A stretch of DNA of 64,000 nucleotides from Taeniopygia guttata (GCF_048771995.1 NC_133024.1:2237001-2301000); one strand, 5' to 3'; positions 49,603 through 61,699 are shown, counted from the stretch's first letter. A program made the numbers and translations. The notes: a model not told the origin generated them from the sequence alone.

Positions 49603-49865
49603 CTATAGATTGAGACGTGGGGAGACGGGTGGAGGAAAGCAGACAAACTCTCTTAAAATACTGCGGGCCACGTCAACATTATTCTGGGCAATTTCAAGTG
49701 CCCTCTTGACTTCTTCAAAGGAATAGCCCTCTCCCATAAGTTTTGCAATTTTTGCATCCACATTTTCCGTGGAACTGTCAGAGCTGTATGGTTTCCTGTG
49801 ATGTATTTCTGGTGCAGTTCTTCGAGGAAGTGGTTTAGGGGGCCTGGCTGGTGCTTGTGAACCAT
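49603..49865 (-). CDS. CBLB: CBLB last coding exon: PxxxPR motif and UBA domain
   Basis: Enters in phase 1 after acceptor TTGAAACAG and encodes 86 residues plus the split Asp. First comes [20 protein letters not shown], in which PKPLPR fits the PxxxPR motif bound by CIN85/CD2AP SH3 domains in CBL proteins. The UBA domain follows: [20 protein letters not shown], then [20 protein letters not shown]. The MGEGY loop and final helix are as in human CBLB, whose UBA binds ubiquitin chains. It ends [10 protein letters not shown]. Between the UBA and that tail this genome reads FVCFPPP, where I recall FAFPPP in human, one residue longer. Confidence 0.97.
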
Positions 49866-52800
49866 CTGTTTCAAATAAAAGAGATAAAAATCATTATAAA
49901 TTGGCCTAAGACTGTGTTATATGTTGGTCAAACCCCATGAAGCTGTTTTAAAAGTAAAATTCTAAAGGAACATAAAGAAATATTTTAGTTAACCGATACA
50001 GCTCATCTTAAAATTTTGACAGAAGCTGAAGTCCTCAAGAAATGTAGGATGGAAATAATGTAGCAATATACTATGATAATAATAATATAGGAACATGCAA
50101 TTTACAATCTGGAAAACTGGAAGAAAAATAAAGTATGATGGAACAGGAGAGACAGTGAAAATAGCCAGTCAAACTCTTAAACACTCTCCACTCTCAACCC
50201 ACAAATTGAGAATATCTGAGTAAAAAAACCAAACCAAACAAAACAACAAAAACTAACAAAAATCCCACAAAGAAACAAAAATCCCAAGAAAAAAACAAAA
50301 CTGTACAAAAACAAACAAATGAGGAAAGCCCAGACACAAATTTGATTACAATTGTATTGGAGACCATAAGTTGTGTACAAGAGGAATCCAGACAAATACG
50401 CCTGAAGGAGAAAAATCCTTGATTTATTGGTCCATCTTCTAGATTCTGTTCATTCAATTGCTATTCATGTCATGCACTGCAGCTACACATAAATACATAA
50501 ATGAGTGCATTCTCCAAAAGACCTCCAGCCCTATTATTCCCATGAGGAGAACAGAACACGTTCCTTCCTCTCCAGTCCCCCTTTGGAAATCTCTCCCAGG
50601 TTCCTATCTTCTATGGAAAGGTTACCTTCACAGTTAATGCTGGTGACCAAGAATCATGATGTGCTGGTGAAAAAAAAGCTAATATTCAAACTTGCTAATC
50701 TTCTCAGAGTCAAGAGTTTCGTGCTCAAGTAAACTTGGTACTTTACTGAAATGCCTTTATCCTCACTGATTCCACAATAAGAAGCTTAAATACAAGCAGG
50801 CACAGCACCAAAAACACTTTCAAGAGCAAAGTATCTAAAAAATTAAAAAGTCTTTAATCCCTCAAAAAGGGTTTTAACAAGTCCTATCAACAGTGACTTT
50901 GATAGATAAATTAGAGGAATTTCTGGCTGTGATACTTCCTGTTTACTTACACTGAGAGCAGTGGCATTTTCCAGTGTTAAGTACTTCAGAGACAACTCTT
51001 TAGGCATGGAAGAAATGCTATATTTCTAATATGTTTGTTGCAACCTTATCATAACACTGGAAAGAGAGAACTATAATTCAACCCAGTGCATTAAACACTT
51101 CAGATAAATGAAAGCAGTTCACACAAGAGCATGTTTAATGCAGGTGTATTTTCCTTTCAAGTTACTTTTCCATCAATTTGGATGCATGTTGCTATAAAAT
51201 TTAATTCCACTTAATTCAGAAAGTTAATAGTATGTTTAGTAAGATGGTGATATTCATATGACAAATGGATGAAAGAAATCTGATTAAACATTTATAGTAA
51301 GGAGCTAAGACCTAATGGTACTAAGGGCTACTTCATATTTGTTTTTATTTTTTTTCTCTCTGAAGATAAAAAGAATGATGTAAATGATAAACATTCTGAA
51401 GCAGATCCAAACCTGCCATGAAGGTGTGGAAGATCCATGAAACATTTGCCTGAGAAATTAACTATATCTCAGGAAATGCAGTTAATCACTAAAAACTGAA
51501 TCAGAAACAAGTTCAAATTTCTCACTTCACTTATTTTAGGAAACTCAAGACTGCAAAAGAATAATATTCTTTATCTTAAGAATAATGGCACGTCATTTAA
51601 AACCAATCCGTTTTCTTTCACAAACCTTCAAGCTGTTTTAATATGTACATTCCATTATGGACTTCATTTCTATACAGTATGAAACAAAATTAAATTTACA
51701 AACTTTACATTTTCCCCTGGGCTTGAAGTATAGAAGAAATTCCTTATGCATAAATCAGATCCTTCCCTGTGCTTGTGTTACATGGGGATATTTTTGCTTG
51801 ACTCAGCCTAATAGAGGCTTAAAACTGAAGTTATTTAGTGTTTAAAACCTTCACTTCACTGAAGCCTTCAAACAAACTTTATTAAGCAATCACATAATTT
51901 AGAAAGGTCATTTTTAATTCTGTCAGCAGATTTGAAGCATAGGCATTTTATTCTCACCACGGCGACATCTCTCTATAGCACAGATACTCTGAGATCTTCA
52001 GCGCTCCCTCTCAATTCCCATTATTATTTTTTTAAACGCTGACATCTCTTTCAATATCTTCACATCCATATAAAATTTCAGCTAAAGCTGGATATCATAT
52101 TGGATCCTGAGCTTAAAGATACTAAGCCTAAGCTGCATGTCCATCTGGACACTGAGATAGAGGTATTAAGCAGAACTTTCCTTCCCTACCTCCCATCCTC
52201 TGATTTTCAGTCATCACAGACGTCTAACTAAAAATTCAAAATAGAATTTTTTCTAACTGTGCAATTCAATTAACAGTTTCTACCACAAGCAGCTTCCTCC
52301 ACCACTCCCATTTCTGTAATTCAGCACGAGACTGAGCCCTTAGGTAAGGGGTTAGCACAAAGGCAGACACAGGCTCGTTTAATAAGTGCTTAAAAAGCAT
52401 GGGAAGAGCAGTGAGAGCTCTATGGCACAGTGGGAGAGGCTTTGTTAGGATGCCAAGGCAAGGGGTAGAGGGAGATAAGAGAGGATCCCAAGAGGATGTT
52501 CCAGGAGAGGGGCAGTTCCAAGAGAAGGGAAGTTCCAAGAGAGTGTCTGGCTCCTCAGGGACTCCTTGTCAGGGGCTTCAAGGTGGGCTGGAACAAGACT
52601 CAGGCCAATGGGGTCACAGACTCCTGATGCTTCAGGGGAGGGTTACAGGTGTGGGATCAACATACATTGGGGTGAGATCCAACAGTCCATTTGACCCTTG
52701 GACCTTGTTGGAATCTGTGGTATTAATGATTCCCAGATTGTAGAAAGTCTCTGTCTGTCAGCCCCACTGCCAAAGCAGAAGCCATAATTGGTCTGTGCTG

Positions 52801-55800
52801 GTTTCAAGGCTGTTTATTCTGTTTATCTCTAACATGTTCTGCTGCCCTGCCGCAGCTCTGTCCTGCAGGGCAGCGTGTGGGGCTCTGCCCTCAGTGGGAT
52901 GGTACAAACATTAAATACCACAAACTACCTGTGCTGGATTTACAATAACGTGCCAATATCTGTCACCTACGTTGGACAGTGTGTCCCCAGCCTGAACCAA
53001 CAGAAAAATGCCAACACCGCAGTGAAACATGGAGGGCATGAAGAAGGAGACAAAGGACAAGGAACACCCAATTTCCTCCATCTTGTCCCCTTTGGACCCC
53101 TTATCTAGAATCCTAAAATTTTACTTTTGCACCCGTGCCACACTTAATTATTACTGATATCAAACACTCAGAGCTGGTAATTCATCCTGTAAGATTGAAA
53201 ACTCTTTTCCATGGACAGAGATCACAGCCAGTGTCTGTGGGGGCTCTGTCCAGGGGGGTTCCTGACCCCTGCCAGGGTCCCAGACCTTTCAGGGCAGCCA
53301 GAGGGAAGCCCTGGACTCCTACAGGACCTATCTGTAAGTAAGGGCATTGTTCAACCAGAATTGTCTTCATCCTGGCTGTAGTACTGTTTTCTGGTTGTTC
53401 AGTAACTAAGGTTTGGTATGTCACAACTTGTTACCATCTCAATCTCTGTATTTTCTAAATCTTTTGCCAGGCAGATATATTTATAAGGCTTTCCTATTTC
53501 ATCTTCCCCAACACTTGGTCTTCCACCGAGCCTCAGAGAAGCAGGTGACAAAGGCTCGCTGTGAATGCCCTTGGTGGAACAGGGGCAAGCAGCTACACCT
53601 CACCTAACTGGGGTACAGCAACAAAGCACACCCAGGGGACCCTGCTCCAAGGAGCTCAGAGAACAGGGAGAAGGTGAGGGAAGGACCCACTACTGCTCCA
53701 TCAAGGCACTATCTTTGTACTTTGCAATACTGTGGATTGCACTGTTTCTTCCAGTGTTAACTGAAATACACCTTGGAATAATATTCTTGTAAAAGAAATC
53801 CAAATTTGCAAGCAAGTGTTTTCATAAGGTCAACTGAGGGAATGAATAGGCAGCAGGCATATACATTAACCAATCATTTGAATCTGTATCTTACAGAATA
53901 GTTAAGTTCAGCAAAATAGAGAACAGACATCAATTAGAGGCTTAATATTCTTCTTCCTTTCACTCTTATTATTGGCTGTGCTTAGTTAAAATACTCTATA
54001 ATTATTAGCAATATCACAGAATAACAGAATGGGTTTGGCTGGAAAGGACCTTAAAGATAATTTAATCCCACCCCTAAATGGGCAGGGACACCTTCCACTA
54101 GACCAGACTGCTCAGAGCTACATCCAATCTGGCCTTGAACACTTCCAGGGATGAAGCATCCACAGCTTCTCTGGACAACCTGAGCCAGGGCCTCACCATC
54201 CTCACAGTAAAGAACAAATTCTTGATACCTCCTCTGATCTCCTTCAGTTCTCCCTCATCCCGATCTTGTAAAAAGTCCCTCTCCCTTCATGTCCTGGAAG
54301 GCCACAATTAGGTCACCCCAAAGCCTTCCCTTCTCCAGGCTGAACAATTCAAATTGACTCAGGCTTTCCTCACAGGAGAGGTGCTCCTTCCCTCTTATCA
54401 CCTCGGTGGTCTTCTCCAGGCTCACTCCAGCAGCTCCATGGCTTTCTTATGCTGGATGCGTTTCTCCAGGTGGGGTCTCATGACAGCAGAGCAGAAGTGC
54501 CCAAATTCCCTCCTCTTCCCTGCTGGCCACGCTGCTTTGGATGCAGCCCAGGAAAGCAGGATGCAACCCTTTTGGCTTTCTGGGCTCTGAGCACACACTG
54601 CCAGCTCATGTCCCACCTCTTATCCACAGCACCCCCAAGTCTTATCTCTTTTTCTTGGTCTTTTTGTAGTAATTTTCAACAGTTGTATATAAGAAGTTTG
54701 AGAAACCATGCCTCTGGGGGAGTGGGTACTATTTCTGAAGTGTTCAATACTGGGTATCTGAATTAGAATAAATTACTCAGTAGACTTTAAGGATTCAGTT
54801 AAACATCACGACAGCAATCTTAAAAACAGTGAAAGTGAAGCAGAGACATTAAGGCACTGTCCATGCTACTCTAGGAACCCAGTGGCTAAATTATAATTAG
54901 ATTTTAGAGTGAACTCCATTTATCTTTCAGCTAGCTCAGAGAACCACCTTACAAAAAGCACTGAAATGAAGAATTTCTTAAGTGAGCTGATTAGTTCAGA
55001 ATAAATGCAAAACCAAAGTTCTGAATACAGTTACGCTCTCAACATTGTCTTTTTAAATCATAGATGAAGGTGAACCTGTTCATCCTGTAGCTCATCAGTT
55101 CTGTCCTTTGGAATTACTGACACCGTAAAAACAACTTTCCAATTAAGAGAATGACATGATCTATCACATAGTTTTCATCTAATTGAAATTAAACGGAATA
55201 TCTTGCTGCATATCATGCTGATTCAGAATGATATTTATAGCAAAAGCTGACACGTGAGTGTTTTAGACGATGGCTGTGGGAAACAGATCAAAAAGTATTA
55301 AGTAGCATCAGAAAGCTCCAAGTTCTTAACTAGCAAGTATCTTGCAGTAATTTAGGAAAATTAAAAATTGCTCTATCTTAGAAGTGCGAGAATTGCAGGA
55401 AAACTCCATAGTTTTAAAAGTAAGATATGACACATCATTGTCATAATTTGCATTATAAGAGGACCCAAAACACCCTGAATAAATTGACTGAGCATTTTAA
55501 GACAAATAGATCCCTCACAATGCCACATATAAAGCATTATAAACTCTTTTCTTCCAACAATTGTAAAATAAAAAGAGAAATAACTATATTTGTAAAGATA
55601 CTCTCCCAAAAGTGATAGCATTTACCAAAGGCATCACACTAATTCACAATTATGCTATTCATTAAAAAAACAAGTAAGCCTAAAGAGAGCTACAGAAATT
55701 TCCCCCCATTTAAGTTGGAAAACTTACTCTTTTTTCCCCCTATACCTCAGCAGTATGAAAATCTGGATTTCTGAGGAGGAGATTGCAATTACTATATATC

Positions 55801-58800
55801 TTTTTTTTCCACTTGAGAATGCTTCAATTGAACAATGGTGATTTTTACAACTGAAAGATTAGAGAAAAGTCCTTTTCTTTATGCATAAAAGGTCTCCACA
55901 CAAAATTTTATCTATCTGGAGAATGATTAATGGTACAAAACATCACTTGGCTTTTTCTTTGTGTGGCTTCTTCATGCAGGAAAATAATGTGGTTGGGCCA
56001 ATCCTCCCCCTTCCCCATGCACCATGCACATCTAAAGAAAAGAAAATTTGTCTAAAAACTGGTGAAGGTACTTTGATATACAGGTAATACTGTTATTTTT
56101 TTATCCACTTAGTAGATTTCCTTTAAATTTACTATTTTTGTTGCCTGAAACCATAACCAAAATTTCTTTGGTAGAGGAATTTTTTTCTACTGTACCTGTT
56201 CCATTGAAAAGGAAGACTGAATTTTAAGTGATTTTGATTCTTGCTATTTTATTAAGAAATATCTTAAAAGTTTCTTAGAAATTCAGACAAACATATTAGC
56301 AAAAGAGACAGAAAATAATGGTACTTTAGAGAGGTTAAGCTACTACTTTTTTGTTTAGGAGAAATGAAACAAATATGGAAATTAGATGCTTGTGCTCCTT
56401 TTTAGTACTTCTGATCTCCTACGAGCTTGAAAGGTGTCAGGAAAATCTCTGCCTTTCTTAAAAAATAAGGGAACACTATAACTCACATAAGCATTCAGTT
56501 TGGCAGCTTGTAAAATGGATGCTATAGTATATACACCCACACACAACAAGTAGCCACTTCTACCTCTATTGCAGAACTTAAGTCTCTGTTATCCTTCAAT
56601 GATTTCATACTTTTGTAAAGCAACATTACCATTGCCATTTGTTGCCCAGAATGACAAAAAACTCACTGGACTTTATGGATGAAACGTTATATTCTTCATA
56701 AAATTGCAATTTTCTACAAGAACAGTTTTCTGCCTTACCTGAAGATGGAGGAAGTTGATCGTAGTCTTGAGATGTCCTATTTGTTTTGACATTTTCTCCG
56801 GGTGCTCTCCGAGCAGGTGGCAAAGGAACATGACCTACTGTTGGGTCAAAATGGGGATCTGTGATAAAAGAATTAAACAACTGTCTTAGAATAAGCAGAA
56901 TTTCTATTTGAGGGAGGGATTAGAATAGGATTATAGTAGAATAGAATAGAATAGGATTAGAATAGCCTCCCATCATGCAGAGGAACCACGAATCCAGAGG
57001 TGTCCCCTGACAGCATATGCACACAAAACCCCAAATTCAGCATTGATAGTACACATGTAAGTATGATTTGAGGTGACAAACACAGGAGCACAGCTTAAAG
57101 GTGGTCTGTCCTGAACTGACTGTGGTCTCCTCTCCTCACATCCATGAGGTACTTTTCAACCACCCAACCCTGATGCTGCTGGGACTGTGCATGGAAAGCA
57201 TGGAAGAGGCTGCAATGCCTGAAGCAGCACAACTGAAAACATTTCAGCTATTCATTTTGCTTAGAGCTTCATTACACTTCTGTGCTTTGCAGTTCACAAA
57301 GACTGCAGGGCTGATTTCCTATTCAAACAGTCCCACCTATGGGTAAATATTACAGGGACAGAATTTGAAAAATGAGAGAAATAAACAATTCTGATATATC
57401 ATCCCCTTCTTTTCTTTTTTCTTTGGCTACCAAAGATGCTGCTGAGCAAGTGCAACACCATCCTGGATCTGGCTTCTGCCCTGGCCTCAGTACTTGCAGA
57501 GTGTTTGTTTTGTATGTGAGAACAACTTTTGGCTGGTGTTGATGATGAGATTATTATTCTAACCTGACAGGCTCTGATGGATAGCTGAGAAATCACCCTC
57601 AAGACTTGTATGGAAACCAATCATCAAAAACTCATCATAAATCTTCTACAATAGATTATGTGACAAGATGCAAAGTGAGTAATATGGCTTTAGAAATACC
57701 ATATGAATAAAAAAAGACCAATTCACACAACCATGCATGCCTAACTAGATGCAATACATTGCTAAGATTAATGAGAACTGCTCCTGTACGGTTGTATTGC
57801 TTATGCAAATATGAAGAACAATACGAGGCTGTAGCTACATATTCCAGATATTTATTTTAAAGCTATTAAATGTTTTTTAACACTATCAGTGATGTTCTTA
57901 GATTATTTGGAAGTTACACTTAAACATTTAAAACTTTGCATGTTTCTGGGCACTGGGCACAGGCAGATGGAGCTTGTTTGCATCTGTGGATGAGGGCTGC
58001 TATTTTTCCTTTCCATTCCCATCATAACTGAATGATGCACTGTGTGTTTCTGCATCAGATGATATAATTGAGGCACTCATTCAGACTAGACTGCTGAAGT
58101 TTACATTGTTTTTATTTTGAAGTGTAGGAGATAAACAACACTGTATTTATGAACATCTACCTTTAAATTCTGTAGTGAGCTAAGTCTTTTCACCTGGATG
58201 CATTCAGCAAATTCGATGAGAAAGTAACACACTGAGTTGAATTTGCATTATAAAATACACAAAGCTTTAGCAAATTACTCAGTGTCAGGCCTTGACTGAT
58301 AGCAAAACACACATTATAAAAACATTCCATAAAAGGTCACTGCACTTCAACCTAAAGTGGTTTCCTTTCCCCCCACAGCGAGTTCCACTCACACAGGTCA
58401 GCCACACACCAGGGAACCTGTCTGGCCATCATGCAGCTGGCACATGACTGCTTGTCATCCCATTCTGGCCTTCCTGTGAAACTACCACCAAATATTTCAC
58501 TTTATCCCCCTCCATAGAGCTTCTAAGTAAAACAGAGAGGGGGAAGACAACATCTAACCCCACCACAAGGCAGGTCATCCCTGAAAATATTCACAGAAAA
58601 GGTAAACTTAAGATACCAACATCCTTTGAAAGCTTCACAGAGAAAAAAGAATTTAAAAATCACTTCACAGACGTGCACTATAACCCACAAAAATCCTGCT
58701 GTAATCTGTATCATAATCAGCAAATGCATTCAATTTCATTAACCTGAAAATCAAACCCTTTTCAACTCAAAGACAATAATCATGAATTGTAAACAGAGTT

Positions 58801-61064
58801 TTCATACCTTTTATAAGCAAAATACCAGACTGAATGTATCACAGTGATTTACAGGGAAAGATAGGTGAAAGCCTGACTTAGCAAAAAGGTTATGAATCCC
58901 AGGACCTAGCAACTCTATTCACAATATAGTTTTGTGGCAAAATTTTACTACAGTTCTAACAAAGTAGAATATTCTTTTCCCTTATTTTGCAACTTCTTTT
59001 AAAGTTTCAACTTGAAAATATCCCCCATTAATTATGTTTTACTATTGAAAACAATGGAGCTGACAGATACAGACTAATATTACAGATTACAACAGAAAAC
59101 TACAATTTACAAATTTTCTAGCCTGGTATACAAATATTGACCTCACTTTATTACTTTGTGATAATGAAAACTGAAGTCTTTCTAACTTCTGAGTAGCTTC
59201 ACCTCCACCATTTAAAATTTTGATGTTTTTTGTATTTTTTGTACAATGAGTTCTAAGGCCTGGTGACAACTTTATCACTGAACAGATATGCCTCTGAAGG
59301 AAAGGAAAATAAAATAAAACATGCTGTTTCCTCTGTATTCCTACCAGAATGAAGGAACAGTTCATGTCCTGAAGAGGGTCGGCTCCCTGAGCCAGCAGGT
59401 TTTGTGTGCTCAATCATGCTGTGCCGAGCAGGTGGTGGTGGTGGAGGGAGTGAGGGGGGTGAGTTATCAAATGCATCTTCACCTGCAGTTTAGAAATGAA
59501 TTATCAGATGAGCAAAACTTCATTAAGAACTGCAGAATAGAAAATAAAGCTTTATTTTTCTTTGGCTGCTGAGGCCTTTACTCCTATGGCTGATCTGAGC
59601 AGTTCAGTGACTCCAGTAATGAAACTGTGAACCTCCCTGCTAATACCCACAGTCCTCTTCTAAAACATGCTCTGGATGCCCTTTTGCAGTGCTCAGTTTC
59701 TTTTCTGGATGGAAGGAGAGATTTAAGTGACTCAATTGCCAGGAGTGTACTACAGTGAAAGCTTCACTGAGTATCACTGTAGAGTGACAGCTGTATTTCA
59801 GTGGCTAAGCAAGTGTATTTATATACAAACACCAACTCTGACTGCACTCAATCTACTACATTTACACTGGAAATTACCTCTATCTGCTGTTCAGAAGCTC
59901 TGACTCCAGATATAAATGGAAATTTCTAGAGCTTGGCAAAAGAATGCACCTCTTATAAAAAGGTGGTGAAAGCAGGACTAGAGTTACCAAGCACTGTGAT
60001 TTTTATGTGCTATTTTGCCTTCATTTCTCCTGCATCTCAGGAACACTTCAGGGACCAGAGAGAGCACAGTGCAGGAACAAGGCAAATGTTCAAAAGCTTT
60101 TATGGAACCAGAAATTTGGATGCTGACACATACAGACACAACCATGCAACTGAATTTGTCAATGAAACTGTGGGTGGTCCCCAAGCATAGCACCAATATA
60201 TATACAGAGATCATTGATTTTTGTGTAGAACAAAACAGAAACCAGGGTTGGAAAAAAGAGATTTGTGACTGTAGACAGCAGTAAGTTTTGAACTGTCCCT
60301 TGATGGGGGAAAAAATCGTAGAAATTAACTTATTAATTTAATCTAGTGGTTTTGGTTTTTTACTTAAATACCATCATTTTGGTATTCTTCTTTGTTTTTG
60401 ATAAACTAAATAGAATTATTTAAGCTACAGTAGAAAAAACGCTCTACTGCTGCATTAAATTTCAATGCTCAAACTTCTTAGTAAGAGACAATTAAAATTT
60501 ATTTTAGGGGAAATGGTTTTTACTTATCTGTATAGCTGGAATACAGATTTAGTATACCTTTTTGTGTTTCTCTAGTGAGGCCCTACAAACAGACTCCAAA
60601 TGACACAAAACTGGCTTATAGATGTAATATTTAGCTCGTAGCCTGTTTGGTACTCCTAACCTACTCAACACTGGGTATTTTTCAGTAAACATGGCATTGA
60701 GTTGATCTGGGCAGCGTTAACCATTACATGTAATCAGCAAAAATCTGCAACCTAAAGGGGGCACCAGAAGATCATAATCGGAGGGCGTCCTGGTGAGCAA
60801 AGTGCTGTGTTTGGGGTTGTCTCTGGCAGGAGCCCGTGCAGGAGGCAAAGGTACCGGAACAGAAGGTGCAGCACAGACATCTCCTGAATGACACAACCAC
60901 AAGAAGTGAATGTTTTCCTGCTGCACCCCTAGGGCAGCACAGAGTCAGTCTTGTCAGCAAACAACACAAAAATTCAAAACGTACCCGACTCCGGATGTTT
61001 GGATTTCTTTGTCTCAGAAGTAGCACCGTGCGTCCCATTTGTACATTGGCCATTCTCACACACC
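49603..61064 (-). CDS. CBLB: CBLB gene, last five coding exons
   Basis: CBL-B is a cytosolic RING-type E3 ubiquitin ligase that restrains T-cell, B-cell and receptor tyrosine kinase signalling. The minus-strand exons are 61064-60985, 60883-60752, 59482-59345, 56858-56739 and 49865-49603. They join in frame to 733 nt and about 243 residues ending at TAG (49605-49603). This is the C-terminal quarter: Asn/Cys-rich linker, proline-rich SH3-binding segments, two DYD tyrosine sites, a PxxxPR motif and the UBA domain. Human CBLB is 982 residues. The tyrosine kinase-binding region and RING finger lie beyond 64,000. I found no further exon between 61,065 and 64,000. The match to remembered human sequence is strong, especially in the last exon. 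Confidence 0.96.
52280..52755 (-). mobile_element. LTR-like fragment with short U3 repeats, minus
   Basis: On the minus strand this reads as an LTR tail: about three imperfect GTTCCAAGAGA-type repeats (plus strand 52498-52545), a TTTTTAAG TATA-like box near 52390-52400, and ATTAAA (TTTAAT at 52378-52383). The run AACGAGCCTGTGTCTGCC follows, which I associate with passerine ERV R-U5. It directly abuts a different LTR at 52756. Boundaries are approximate. Confidence 0.45.
52756..53323 (-). mobile_element. ERV-type LTR, minus orientation
   Basis: On the minus strand it begins TGTAGGAGTCCAGGG at 53323, carries AATAAA (TTTATT at 52813-52818) and ends GGGGCTGACA at 52756. That gives TG...CA ends and 568 bp. 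Neither flank matches a tRNA primer-binding site, and no internal gag/pol frame is present, so it is probably solo. Direct flanking repeats were not found at these boundaries, so they may be slightly off. Confidence 0.55.
54014..54655 (-). mobile_element. CR1 LINE, 3' end, minus orientation
   Basis: On the plus strand it starts with the reverse complement of the CR1 3' end (CACAGAATAACAGAATGGG, then GGAAAGGACCTTAAAGAT). It continues through GGGCAGGGACACCTTCCACT, GGCCTTGAACACTTCCAGGG and TTGTAAAAAGTCCCTCTCCC to CACCCCCAAGTCTTATCTC. This is a 5'-truncated copy of about 640 bp that ends before the reverse transcriptase proper. CR1 is the dominant LINE of birds and reptiles. Confidence 0.92.
56739..56858 (-). 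CDS. CBLB: CBLB exon: second proline/DYD module
   Basis: The exon is 120 nt, phase 1 at both ends. It encodes D plus [20 protein letters not shown], then [19 protein letters not shown]. The acceptor is TTTTATCACAG and the donor is [26 protein letters not shown] is identical to human CBLB as I recall it. The tyrosine in DYDQLP corresponds to a known phosphotyrosine of the human tail. It resembles the exon at 60752-60883. Confidence 0.96.
56859..59344 (-). other. CBLB: CBLB intron
   Basis: This is a 2,486-nt intron. It contains a short AATAG-type repeat near 56931-56966 on the plus strand. I see no LINE, LTR or RNA gene. Confidence 0.75.
56931..56966. repeat. Short (TAGAA)n-like repeat
   Basis: About five to six imperfect TAGAA/TAGGA units in a CBLB intron. 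Confidence 0.7.
59345..59482 (-). CDS. CBLB: CBLB exon: polyproline segment
   Basis: The exon is 138 nt, phase 1 at both ends. After the split Gly it encodes [20 protein letters not shown], then [20 protein letters not shown] and LFLHS. The run of six prolines followed by Ala-Arg is a candidate SH3/WW ligand. The acceptor is CACCTGCAG in reverse orientation (CTGCAG|GTGAAG) and the donor is CTG|GTAGGA. It matches the human [20 protein letters not shown] segment. Confidence 0.95.
59483..60751 (-). other. CBLB: CBLB intron with weak donor
   Basis: This is a 1,269-nt intron. Its 5' end on the minus strand is GTTGCA, which departs from consensus at positions +3 to +6. No recognised repeat. Confidence 0.8.
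60752..60883 (-). CDS. CBLB: CBLB exon: first proline/DYD module
   Basis: The exon is 132 nt, phase 1 at both ends. After the split Gly it encodes [20 protein letters not shown], then [20 protein letters not shown] and PPL plus a split Gly. The acceptor is GTCATTCAG. The donor is TTAG|GTTGCA, weak but required by the frame into EDAFD. RDNPKH and RTPSDYDLL match human CBLB; the DYD tyrosine corresponds to a known phosphotyrosine in the human protein. Confidence 0.95.
   Translation of the reverse strand, partial: EMSVLHLLFRYLCLLHGLLPETTPNTALCSPGRPPIMIFWCPL
60884..60984 (-). other. CBLB: CBLB intron, 101 nt
   Basis: A short intron running from GTACGT to CATTCAG on the minus strand. Confidence 0.88.
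60985..61064 (-). CDS. CBLB: CBLB exon: Asn/Cys linker
   Basis: The exon is 80 nt, phase 2 to phase 1. It encodes [20 protein letters not shown], then SKHPES and a split Gly. It corresponds to the human linker that I recall as [20 protein letters not shown]. Human then has several more residues (around LSIYLK) before GDVF, which are absent here. The acceptor is TCTATCTTCAG and the donor is CGG|GTACGT. Confidence 0.85.
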
Positions 61065-61699
61065 CTGAAGATAGATATTAAGCAGGAAGCAATCAACCAT
61101 TTAGCCAAATATTAATTGATTTCCTTAATGAGCAGTACCTGGCAGTTCACCATATGCAAACAAATCAGGGACAATAAGCCGCATCAATTTTAAAATTTAT
61201 ATTTTTAGATATTGAGAGCAGATATCGGTTAACCCTCATTAGAACTGCTTTGAAGGATTATACTGCCTTCTTGGTGACACACTGACATGGCTTAAAATAA
61301 CACAGGCTGCAATACAAGTTAGAGGAAGAATTAACATTAAACACAGTCCTCACTTCAGAGCTCAGGTCATTACTTTATTCACACAGTTACATCACAGGCT
61401 CAATATTAGTTCACTTTCACAGATGCTGAATTTTCCCTAGCAGAATTAGGAGAAAAGGGAAATGTGGATTTTGGTAATTATCCACACCAATGCACACCAG
61501 AAAAACATCAAACAAAATTTAACAACAAAAAACCAGAACACCACAATACACGTTAATAACAAATTTTAACTCAACTTTGCCAAACATTAAAAAAAAGTGA
61601 AAACCCCAAAACTGAATTAACAAAGCAGTTCTTCAGGAATTTATTCATTTCTGTATCAAAAACCTGAGGCTTGCTGATACTTCTACCACAGTTTACTGC

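Larger units (their letters stand above)
49866..56738 (-). other. CBLB: CBLB intron with LTR block and CR1
   Basis: This is a 6,873-nt intron. It holds an A-rich low-complexity tract (50221-50330 on the plus strand), a compound LTR block (about 52,280-53,323) and a CR1 LINE (54,014-54,655). The stretch 53,330-53,800 is unassigned and might be further retroviral remnant. The rest is AT-rich and unassigned. Confidence 0.75.

Noticed and set aside
53330..53800. Possible retroviral internal remnant next to the LTR block
   Set aside because: No gag, pol or env-like translation and no primer-binding or polypurine tract adjoining the LTR. Left as unassigned intron.
54422..54616. Minus-strand frame inside the CR1 copy as reverse transcriptase
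   Set aside because: The copy covers only the region near the CR1 3' end and is truncated. The frame has no reverse transcriptase motif.
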